Origin: Caenorhabditis remanei
Lineage: Eukaryota; Nematoda; Chromadorea; Rhabditida; Rhabditidae
NCBI RefSeq assembly: GCF_010183535.1
Contig: NC_071333.1
Location: 16,490,587 to 16,554,586, forward strand
Reading direction: 5' to 3'
DNA length: 64,000 nt
Position numbers and translations under genes: made by a program. Below are positions 11,350 through 21,200 of the stretch, in pieces. Numbering within the stretch: position 1 is the stretch's first letter; each line of letters begins with the position of its first letter. A model generated the notes under the pieces. It ran no database searches. It saw nothing but the letters and a program-made list of their open reading frames with translations, and was not told where the DNA came from.

Positions 11350-14300
11350 ATGGCACAAAGCGAGCACAATCGTCGATTGGCACACGTGTCAAGAGACGAA
11401 GGAGTAGCCAGACCTCCAGAGATCCGCGGTCCACCCAGACAGAGTCCCACAAGACACCGTCCACCTCACCGAAACGACATCCGAGAACACCAAGTCACTT
11501 ACGAACAATTCTTTCGAAGAGACACACCGTTCGATTGGGATGCGATACAACGTTTCGCGGAAATGGAGGCAAACTGGCCGATTCCATGGCTACCTCAATC
11601 ACCATTCGATGGAGCATCTCTCAGGCTCTACGTATGGAGCGGAGATCGCCCGACACCCGCGGATCATTGGGAACAGACAGTCGCTCGTATGCCGTTCCTG
11701 GCAAACCAGGAGGAAATTAAGACATTTTCTCTCAAGTTCGCTAGAGCGACATATGAATGTACCCGCGGAGGAAAATCTCGGAGATGTCCGTATTGCGGGA
11801 GTCAGTTGCTTGGTCAGCCTCTCTACGACCATGGGCTCTTTGAATGCCCATTCTTCGAGAACCTGCCAAGTCGCGATCGATTCCGCTTCCTCGCAGTCAA
11901 TTTGGTATCGTTCTGCCAAAAGTGTAATTCAAGAAGCTCAACCCACACGGGATGCCGACCAATAGTATGCCTGATGTGCTCGAGTCCAGAACACTCATTG
12001 GCGTCCGGCGTATGCAGAGATACGGAATTGAGAGGGTTGACCGAAGGTCAACTCAGAGAAAGAGCGAATCAACACCGTCGAGACTACCTCAGACACATCC
12101 GCGGACTACTGGCATCACCAAATAACCCGTTGCAATATCGCCTACCTTCCGACTCCCCATACATCTCACTGTATAGAAGAGAAATACCCGCGGGTGCCGA
12201 AAGAAGCGGTCTCCAGATACTTCGAGTCCCACCAAGCGAGTTCCCAGGAACGCGGCTTGAAGAATACCGCGGAGCCACAGGCAGTCTAATCAGAGAATTC
12301 CCAACTCTGCGTCCACCAGAATTCGACAACGGGAACCAACTGATGATTCCCATCTTTGAGGAGGATTCAGCAAGGTATCTGGAAGAAATCGCTCGAGTGG
12401 TGACGAGAATCAGAGCAGATCCTGAGTCAGCCAGAACGGTGAGGAAAACAGATAAATAATAAAATTAATAAATTATCGACTTTCAGTTCGATCTACCCGC
12501 GGCTCCACAGGCGAACCAAAACGGCGTCAGACAGCAACGCCAGAATCCAGTGTTGCCAGCCGGGCCCCGAGCTCAACAAGTTCATAATCAACCCGCGGCT
12601 GTACCAAATGCGAATCAAGCGATCCGCGGAAGACAACCACTAGTTGAGACACCCATTCTTCGTGCCAACCCGCCAGGACTTAGAGCACCACCATCAGTGC
12701 CACCCGCGGGAACAACGAATCAAGCCACAGCAAGTGCAGCGAAGAACAGAGCTACGTCTAACTACATGAGAAGACCACCGCCTCGTCCACTGACTGAGGA
12801 TCCGGGGTCACAACCATGCTCCAGCTCACAATACGCGCCAGCTATGTATGAGTCAGCGGTAAGAACTCGGAAAGAACTGAAAAACCTTAACAATGAGTTA
12901 TTCCAGAGCTCGAGTGCACAAGCAACCAGTTCGTCGACAATCAATATTGAGAACATGTTCAACCCAGAGACATACGCGTCCATGGGTCCGTGGTCGAACG
13001 AAATGGAACGCAGAAGTACTGTTCCACAGAGAACCAACTTTGCCAGTGTACCCGCGGGAATTGAGTCTCAAGAAGTCCATTCTCAGGATAATACTCTAAT
13101 TGAGGTAAAATAATATAATAAAAATTCTCTAAAAACCGGGAAAATTCAGGCTTCTCAGCTAGCCAACAGCATGCAGATGATTCAACCCATGAGCCATCAC
13201 AGCTCGAATTCTGCCCACAACGAGGTATATTTCAACAATTTTACAGCTTGAAATAGTAAAATTCCTTATTCCAGGGATCAGAATCTCAAAGTCGTGGCAA
13301 CTCGAGGGAATCCGCGGTTGGAAGACCCAGTTCGCAAAACTCATGGCGAACAGCCAGTCCTCAGGTATAGTAGACATCAACGAAATACCAATAAATCAAT
13401 ATGAAATTGATTACAGGACCAGCTGGAAGCTAATCTCGAAAGAGAGATCCAAGCGAACGCAATCTTCCACTGTCACGAGCATCTACGTGTTGATGGGACA
13501 CCAATGAGACCGGCATTCCAGCACAGAGCTTTCCAAGAGATCGTCGGCTTAGCACCAGTTGAGAGAACCGCGGCACAAATCATACGTATCCAAACACTCC
13601 AATTCATCATCACAGCTCAGAAAGATGAGAGAATGGAGGTATACCACTATAAAAATCCGCGGCTGATCAAAGACTACCTGGACATGCTCATACGTCTTGG
13701 AGAAGCGCTGTCAACCACCGACATCATGGTTGTCAAGCTGGAGAAACGCCACAGAACCAACGTCATCCAAAAGCGAAGAGCAGGCACGGACATCTTTCCC
13801 GTGCCGTCATTCGATCTGTGGACGCACACTCACGTAGCCAACGCGATGGAGTTTATCCTTGGAACCGGAGAAGTCGGAGTCACAGAGCGTATCTACAACT
13901 TCAACGCTCGAGAGCCACGTCTATGGTTCGAGCTCGATTACCCAAGAGACATCGACCTCCCGGCAGAACTCCAAAGAGCCCGTGAGCAGCAGATGCTACA
14001 AACAGTTCGACCGACCGAGAGATACCACCCGCGGACACTAGCCCAGTTGGAAGCAACATCCAGACTCCCCATCCCCTTAGACATCGGTGCAATCCACACT
14101 CAAATCGAGTGGATGACACTGTACCTTTCGGGAACGTCGCTAGTTGATCAGAACCATGTCCCAGAATACAAAATCATGGCATACGCAGAGATGCTCAGAG
14201 CCATCCTGGAGCTCCTCATCTACCTACGCCAAGAATTCCACTTCGATCCAGCAGTCCGTTTTATCGACTGCGGAGAAGAATTAGGTGTCATGGCGGCCCG

Positions 14301-14451
14301 CGGACACAACATTGTTGCCCCCACTCTGAGACTCTTCGCATACAAAGATGTGGTCCAGGTGAAAGCATACCTTCAAATCGTCTGGAGCTCATTGATCGAA
14401 GCACATCAAGACAAACCAGAGGAATGCGAATGCATCACCACCCCAGAGTGA
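11350..14451 (+). CDS. BEL accessory gene C, spliced, large zinc-finger protein
   Basis: Five exons: 11350-12438, 12487-13104, 13150-13224, 13275-13364, 13417-14451. Every junction is GT-AG in phase 0, giving 968 residues. Around residues 135-220 are three Cys/His units: CPYC...HGLFEC, CQKCNSRSSTHTGC and CLMCSSPEHSLASGVC. Their order and spacing mirror the zinc knuckles of Gag and gene B. Residues about 364-570 are low-complexity, rich in Ala, Pro, Gln and Asn. The last exon (345 residues) is an open, helical, non-repetitive domain that I do not recognise. The ATG directly follows TTGTTCAG, so the message is made by cis- or trans-splicing at this point. About sixteen CCGCGG sites lie in the gene. 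It is longer than Gag; the role is unknown, perhaps a second structural or RNA-binding protein. Confidence 0.72.
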
Positions 14452-15565
14452 TCGATCCGCGGCTGAATATTGATTGTATCCGCGGAAATAACCAAAAATT
14501 ACTTGACCTACTCGTGTATTATTGATTTCAAGAATAAATTTGAATTCATATAAACTGTGTTCGTCTTAATGCTCTATAAATACAAAACCAAATAAAAATT
14601 TCAATATAAGTAAACTAAAGATTTCTTAAAAAGAAAAGACCTCGTGAAAAACGCATAACTACCTGACGCAGACTCACTGCTGATGAGTTGCTGTTTCTAA
14701 CCGCAAAAGACCAATGCTGTCAAGCCAGCGCCGCTAGTGTCACCCACCTTTGAGTCGCTGACACGAAAAAGGGAACAAGAAATAGGCCTCCCTTATAAGC
14801 CCTAGTCGACCACGTTCCCGCGGTCGTAACTGGCGGGCAAAGGTCCGGAACAGTCACAAATCACTGCTCAAATCAGTTTGAGTTACATCCTTTGCGAACG
14901 ACGGACACAAATCTCCAGTTTCGAAATCATGGACACATGATTAGATGTAACCCAAGAAGAAGCTAACACCCTTCTTCCCCATCGTAAAGGTACTGAGGAG
15001 TATAAAATCAACAAAACTAACCCAGACCAATCACAAATTATTGGTCGAAAAGCCACAGATGCACAAATTCATCTATCGGCTGAACCCAGATGCACAAATC
15101 CATCTACCCTCTGAACCCGATCACATAGACCAACGGCTAGGGATGCCTGCCGTATGGACCCTGACTTGCACCCACAGCACACCACTAGTGTGAAGTCGTG
15201 GGCACACGATTAGGTGTAGGTCAGGTCCTGCGAGTCTACGGGCAAAGAAAAGCACGCATACCATGAGTGCTCAAAGAAATCAAGACTGTGACACACACAC
15301 AGGCACACCATTAGTGTGGGGTCGTGGGCACACGACTTGGTGCAAGCAGTCCTGTAAGCCGAAGTGGGGAAGGAACGGAACATGACCGAAGACGGACCCG
15401 CGGAGGCCCATCTAAGAGCTACTCATGATATATAAGTCAAGTCCTAACTCGCGACTTCCATCATCTCAAGTCGCTCCACCACCGAGGCTAACACCCCTCA
15501 TTCTCATCAACATTATTTTTTCTTACAGTTATCTGAACTCCCTTGTCTCTGACAAATCTCCAAGG
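14452..15565 (+). other. Spacer and candidate gag leader of the BEL element
   Basis: No gene seen in about 1.1 kb. A diverged direct repeat of about 45 bp, GCACACCACTAGTGTG...GGGCACACGATTAGGTG (15173-15217), recurs at 15299-15343. A shorter repeat pair lies at about 15055-15120 (CAGATGCACAAATTCATCTA). A TATA-like stretch (ATGATATATAAG, 15425-15436) and an acceptor (TTTTTTCTTACAG, 15516-15528) precede the gag ATG. Confidence 0.5.
15173..15343 (+). repeat. Diverged direct repeat pair upstream of gag
   Basis: Two copies of a motif containing CACACCA-TAGTGTG and GTCGTGGGCACACGA, at 15173-15217 and 15299-15343. CACACCA/TAGTGTG and TCGTGGGCACACGA are locally self-complementary, so each copy could form a hairpin in RNA. 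Confidence 0.6.
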
Positions 15566-18262
15566 ATGCTAAGCCGTCTTAGCCGTCGTACTTCTAGATC
15601 TCCTGTGGGTCGCAAAGAACGCTCTCTTCCAGTTGAAAGAGAGCAAATCCGCGGCAAAATCCGGTCGAAATCGCAACCGAAGTCCGTAATGACCTCGATT
15701 GTCGGTCCGACCAAATCAGCGATCACGAAAACTGTGACCAAAGCCAAAGCTCTGAAGACAGATGCAGAAGCCGCGGTTCAATTTCTTCAAGACCCTACCA
15801 ACAAATACCCTGATGATATCAGCCAAGAAACAATTCAAGCAGCCACATCACTTGTACTCAACATGAAGACAGTGGTGGCGAGAATTGAGGGTTTCGACGC
15901 ATTCATCTATAATCAGTTCCAAAAGTCCGCAATGAAAAAACTACCGGAAAGAGAAACTCTTCTCCGCGACGTCACGGACGCACTCCGAGCAAGCGGAGCA
16001 GACGGGTTACATAAGCAACTCACCGCTCAAATCGCTGAAGTGGAGCAAATCCTAACGGCTTTTGGAACACCAATGAGTAGCCTCCAACCACCTAACCAGC
16101 CCCAAGATCCACAATCTTGTGAAGCGATTACTGAAATGGAAAACTACATCTACGAGGCAAATCACAGCATAGAGACAATCCATCTGGGTGATGAGCTGCC
16201 TCACTCTCTCGACTCTAGAGACGAGTCCGCTTCCAGCTCACATCCTATCACCTCGTCTCAAGACCGTGAACTATCCATGATGTACTCCGACAGTGCGTTT
16301 CCAGATCGTACACGAGAAATTCAGCAAAGACTATTAGCTGAAAACCGCCGGTTGAAAGAGGAGAACGCTCAGCACATTCGTGCTCAATATGAAGAAGAAA
16401 AGAGAAGATATGCTGCCAACATGCAAGATCTCCAATACCGAGAATCTCTTGCAGCTGAACTAGCGAAGGCTCAAGCAAAAGAGGAAAACTGGATGTCGCG
16501 GCTCAATCAACACGTTGAGGCAAGACAAGCACAAGAGAATGCTAACCAGGAATCCGCGGGTGTCATTACCACCAGCTCGCCATTGCCACCGTTCGAGCCG
16601 CCAACCGTCAGAACAATTGCTGATCCGGTGGTAGAGTCTTTCGAACCGGTGACTGACAACAGAGTTGTACCGTCCCCAGCTCAAAGCCAAAGCATTCCAG
16701 CTGCAATTATTGTTCCTCAAGAGGATTATGTACAGGAGACTCCGATCCTGCGCACAGCACATCAGATCTATCAACAGAACATTGAGCCGAGAACCGCGGA
16801 ATCACTACACAGCACCCGCAATCCTGTTCTAAACGACCTAATGAATGTCCTCTCAAACATTGCCCAAAACCAAAGAGCAACAGAGAGAAACATTCTACAG
16901 CAAACAACCCACATGGTCCAAGATATGGAACAGAGACTCGGTGCACAAATACATGAAAGAGCTGAGTCTTTAAGATCCAGAACAACTAGCAGAAGATCTC
17001 GGGCCAGAAGTCCAGCCCGTTCGGAGTCAAGTTATGCGCGCAGATATGAACGTGGTGATCCTTCAGACTCGGAAGACGAATCAATCCAACCGACACCACC
17101 TCGTAACGCGCCGACCCACCGAATCCGATCACGCAGCCCGACGCCGATACCTCGTAACAGAGGTCTGAAGCTGGAAGTCAGACTAAAACTTCTGCAAAAG
17201 TTCGATGGATCGAATGACTTGGATCATTTCCAAACATTGTTCACAAAATTCGTCCTTGAGGACACGGATCTGAACCCGGAAGCAAAACACGCAGTGCTGA
17301 TGAACCACATAACCGGTCCAGCTTCAAAATGCGTTTCACACGCCAGAGACCCCTCAGTTGCCATCATGATGACATTCACAGCACTGAATAAAGTCTATGG
17401 AAAAGTGAATAATAAACACAATCTGCTCAGAAAATTGCAAAGCTTACCATTCCATCAAACAGACCCAGAAGCCATGCGGCTAGACGCGGCCTCTCTTACC
17501 AACGTCCTACAACAGCTAAAGGACAGAGGAGTACCCGCGGACGACCACATGACTATGTGGGCGATTGCGTGCAAGCTCCCAGAGAGCATGCAAAAAAGCC
17601 TAGCCAAATACACTGTCAAGATGGGCGAAGTTCTAACCCACGATCTAATTCTCGACAGAATCAGTCGAGATATTGAAACGATGGCAATGGAACAGACGTA
17701 TGTCAGTCAACGCAGTCCCCCAGCAAATGAGCTGACGGGATCATACGCTACGGTCAACTTTGCAAATGCTACACCGAGCAGACAAAAATCCGCGGCTCAG
17801 CACAAAGGAAATAACTCAAGTAGATCACGCAAGCTGGCATACGATCCAAAAGCAGTCGAATCGGAATACACTGACCCGATTACAAAAGCTAAATTGGAGG
17901 GTATTTACGCTCCAGGAGAAAAAGGTGTCAATCCCAGAGTCATTTACCGCACATTCCCCTTCCACGAAAAGGAAGAAGCCAAATGCAACGTCTGCCGCGG
18001 AGATCACCACGAGATCCGCTGCACCCTCTCAAGCAAAGCATTCAGAGACACGTGCAAAGCGAAAGGGTTGTGCCCAATCTGTACTCGAAAACATGACATC
18101 ACAGCTTGCACTACCACCTTCCGTTGTGGATATTGCAGCGGATTACACCACCTCGGTGGCTGCCCAAAGAAAGAGTTCTATAGAGACATGAAGAACTACC
18201 CAAAGGACGCTCCAAAAGTGGCCACGTTTTTTCGTGCCCCACACACCAACAAATCGCAGTAA
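15566..18262 (+). CDS. gag: Gag polyprotein of BEL element
   Basis: The frame is open from 15425. I prefer the ATG at 15566 because a strong acceptor ends at 15528, which would give 898 residues. The N-terminus is basic (SRLSRRTSRSPVGRK). A coiled-coil region (about 16310-16560, rich in Glu/Arg/Ala) and an Arg-Ser tract (RSRTTSRRSRARS) follow. A helical capsid-like domain starts near 17160 (LEVRLKLLQKFDGSND) and has the PELP/BEL Gag wording FxGxxxxxxxFxxxFxxxV. The C-terminus has three zinc knuckles with identical CX2CX3HX4C spacing: CNVCRGDHHEIRC, CPICTRKHDITAC and CGYCSGLHHLGGC. Gag coats and packages the genomic RNA. The last 71 nt overlap the pol frame, which is +1 to gag. Confidence 0.9.
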   Translation: MLSRLSRRTSRSPVGRKERSLPVEREQIRGKIRSKSQPKSVMTSIVGPTKSAITKTVTKAKALKTDAEAAVQFLQDPTNKYPDDISQETIQAATSLVLNMKTVVARIEGFDAFIYNQFQKSAMKKLPERETLLRDVTDALRASGADGLHKQLTAQIAEVEQILTAFGTPMSSLQPPNQPQDPQSCEAITEMENYIYEANHSIETIHLGDELPHSLDSRDESASSSHPITSSQDRELSMMYSDSAFPDRTREIQQRLLAENRRLKEENAQHIRAQYEEEKRRYAANMQDLQYRESLAAELAKAQAKEENWMSRLNQHVEARQAQENANQESAGVITTSSPLPPFEPPTVRTIADPVVESFEPVTDNRVVPSPAQSQSIPAAIIVPQEDYVQETPILRTAHQIYQQNIEPRTAESLHSTRNPVLNDLMNVLSNIAQNQRATERNILQQTTHMVQDMEQRLGAQIHERAESLRSRTTSRRSRARSPARSESSYARRYERGDPSDSEDESIQPTPPRNAPTHRIRSRSPTPIPRNRGLKLEVRLKLLQKFDGSNDLDHFQTLFTKFVLEDTDLNPEAKHAVLMNHITGPASKCVSHARDPSVAIMMTFTALNKVYGKVNNKHNLLRKLQSLPFHQTDPEAMRLDAASLTNVLQQLKDRGVPADDHMTMWAIACKLPESMQKSLAKYTVKMGEVLTHDLILDRISRDIETMAMEQTYVSQRSPPANELTGSYATVNFANATPSRQKSAAQHKGNNSSRSRKLAYDPKAVESEYTDPITKAKLEGIYAPGEKGVNPRVIYRTFPFHEKEEAKCNVCRGDHHEIRCTLSSKAFRDTCKAKGLCPICTRKHDITACTTTFRCGYCSGLHHLGGCPKKEFYRDMKNYPKDAPKVATFFRAPHTNKSQ

Positions 18263-21200
18263 AGGCATTTCGGCAGACACAGAGTCAAAAGTACCGAACT
18301 CTGTGTCAAACGCTGACTTGCCAACAGCATCTAGCACTAACACATGCTCTATTATTTCCGTTCCTTGTTCTACTAATATTGTCTCTCAAAAACATAGTTC
18401 TCAATCCGCGGTTGCAGAAGGTAGCTTCCCTCGATCCGCGGTTCAATCCGTTACAAATCCCAAAACAATATCCTATTTCAAAAATCTTGTTAAAACTAAT
18501 TACGCCGAAAAAGGTGATCCAGAAAAATTGGCCTTACAGCTATTCACTCAGTTTCTCAAAAGATCAGACCATCATGTCAACTCGGCATTTGCTCCGAATG
18601 ATACAACACGTCTCACTTTCCTTTACCTGGAAACACCAGACGAACAGCCTCTCCTCTGTCTAATCGACTCAGGCGCGTCGTTGTCACTCATTCTGGAATC
18701 AACAGCTAAAAATTACCAGCTACCGGTCTTGAAACGAACTAGACTGTCAGTCCAAGGATTCGGATCCACCACATTCGCAAACTCAAATATTTACGCATTA
18801 CAAATTATGTTACAAGAATCCAAACACGATCTATCAATTATGATTGTAGGATCACCCACGCTACCAAAAACTCAGTATCGAGCACCAATACTATCTCTTG
18901 AAGATGCAAGGTTCTTACAAAGACAGAACATTGACATGAGTTCAGCTATCAATAGTGGCGATTATAATGTTCACAACATTCACATGATCATTGGCAACGA
19001 CATACTGTCGTACATCACTGCACAACCCAACTATTGCAAGTATATACTCCCATCTGGCAGAGCATTGGAAAGAACTATAATCGGAAACATCGTTCATCCG
19101 ATACCAAAGCTAGCCCTATGGAACAAAGCAGTAGATCCGCCATTGTCAGATCAATACCAAATCGCCATGAATGTAGCCAACACTCTGTTGAGTAGCTGTG
19201 AACCAGAAGATGCTATGACAAAACTGACTCTCCAAATTGCCGAAATGTACAGGTTGGAAAACCTGGGCATTGAAAATCCTTCTGTTCTTGACAACTTCAA
19301 AAAATCCACACTGGATCTCCTACAGGAGTTTTTCAATACTGTCAAATTCAACGAAGAAGGCAAACCAGAAGTTGCCCTTCCATACAATGGCAACGAGTCA
19401 CGTCTAGCTGATAATTACAACGTGTGCTTCAAGAGACTAGTCAGCCTGGTCGTAACTCTGAAAAAAGGCGTAGATCTACTCTCAAAATATGATACTATCA
19501 TTACTGGTCAAGAATCCGCCGGCTTCATTGAGAAAGTAACCGCGGAAATGCTGAAAGCTGAGGGTCCCAAATACACTATTCCCCACCGAGGAGTAGTGAA
19601 AGAAGACTCACTCACAACAAAGCTGAGAATCGTTCTCGACGCATCTAGTCATGCTAGAGGCGAACTCTCGCTAAACGACTGTCTCCACGCCGGAACCAAC
19701 ATGATTACCCCAATTTTCGGAATCCTGATAAGGATGAGATGCCCGCGGTTCATCATTGTTGCTGACATCGAGAAAGCATTTCATCAGGTGCGCCTGCAAC
19801 CTGAATTCAGAAATGTCACAATGTTCCTATGGCTCAAAGACATCTCAGCTCCAGTATCCGCGGAAAATATCGAAGTGTACAGATTCCGCCGAATCCCATT
19901 TGGAATGTCCAGCAGCCCATTCTTGCTTGCGGCGTACATTACCTACAATCTAGACATCAATCCCCATGAATTAAATGAGGAGATCAAAGACAACTTGTAC
20001 GTCGACAATGCTTTATTCTGTACAAACGACAGATCTGAGATTGCTACGAAGATCAAAGGTACAAAATTCATTTTCAAAAGAATGGATATGAACCTGCGGG
20101 AATACATCGTAAATGATCCAGATACCATGGAAGCACTTCCAGAATCAGAAAAAGCGCAAGCCACCACTATCAAGCTGTTAGGCTACAAATGGAATTCTAC
20201 AGAAGACACTCTCACAGTAAAGATTGCTGCGTTGGATATTGACCATCCCACAAAAAGAGATGTTGCTTCCAAACTTGCTGAGACTTTTGATCCCCTTGGA
20301 CTTGTGTCACCTATCATGGTCCCATTCAAAAGGCTCATGCAAAGAATATGGGAAAATGGCAAGAGTGTCAACTGGAAAGATCGCATCCCAAAGGAGCTAC
20401 TTCCAGATTGGAGAGCCCTGCGGAACATCTTCATTGACAGAGAACTCACAGTCCCGAGACAGCTCACGCCAAATTACAATTATTCTGAAGTCCATTTGCT
20501 AATGTTTAGCGATGCGTCCCAGGACATGTATGCGGCATGTTGCTATGCGTGCTTTGTCGTGAAAGGTGAAACACCGGTTGTAACTCTGCTTACCAGTAAG
20601 AACAAAATCCGCCCGTCTAAACACGAGAGCTGGACCATTCCAAAACTCGAGCTACTTGCAATCCAACTAGCCTCAAATCTCGCGTGTGCCATCGTCGCAG
20701 AGCTAAGAATCTCTATCACTTCTATCAAACTGTTCACCGACTCTTCCTGCAGTATTTACTGGGTTCTTTCTGAAAATAACCCCCGGCAATGGGTGGCTAA
20801 TCGGAAAACGACGATCAATGACAATATGAAAAAGATGGAAGAGTGTGGAATTCCCACTACCATCCATCATTGTCCCACCAAGCAAAACCCAGCTGACTAC
20901 GCAACCCGCGGAATGAGTACCAGAGAAGTACAGAACAGTAAAATGTGGTTCGAAGGCCCAAGCTTCCTGAAAGCTGATCCATCAACATGGCCATGTATGA
21001 TTGCAGGAAAAGTTACCTGTCCAGCTGAGTTCCGAGAACTGGTGTACTCCGAGATCATCGATCCGGACACCAAAAAGAAAAGGAAACCACTCATGGAGAA
21101 AAAAGTAGCCAAACCAGCCGAGAATGTCCAGCGATCCGCGGTTGAACAGAAGACAGACGACACCGTCATGATTCTAAACAGCCAAACGACGAGACCCGGA

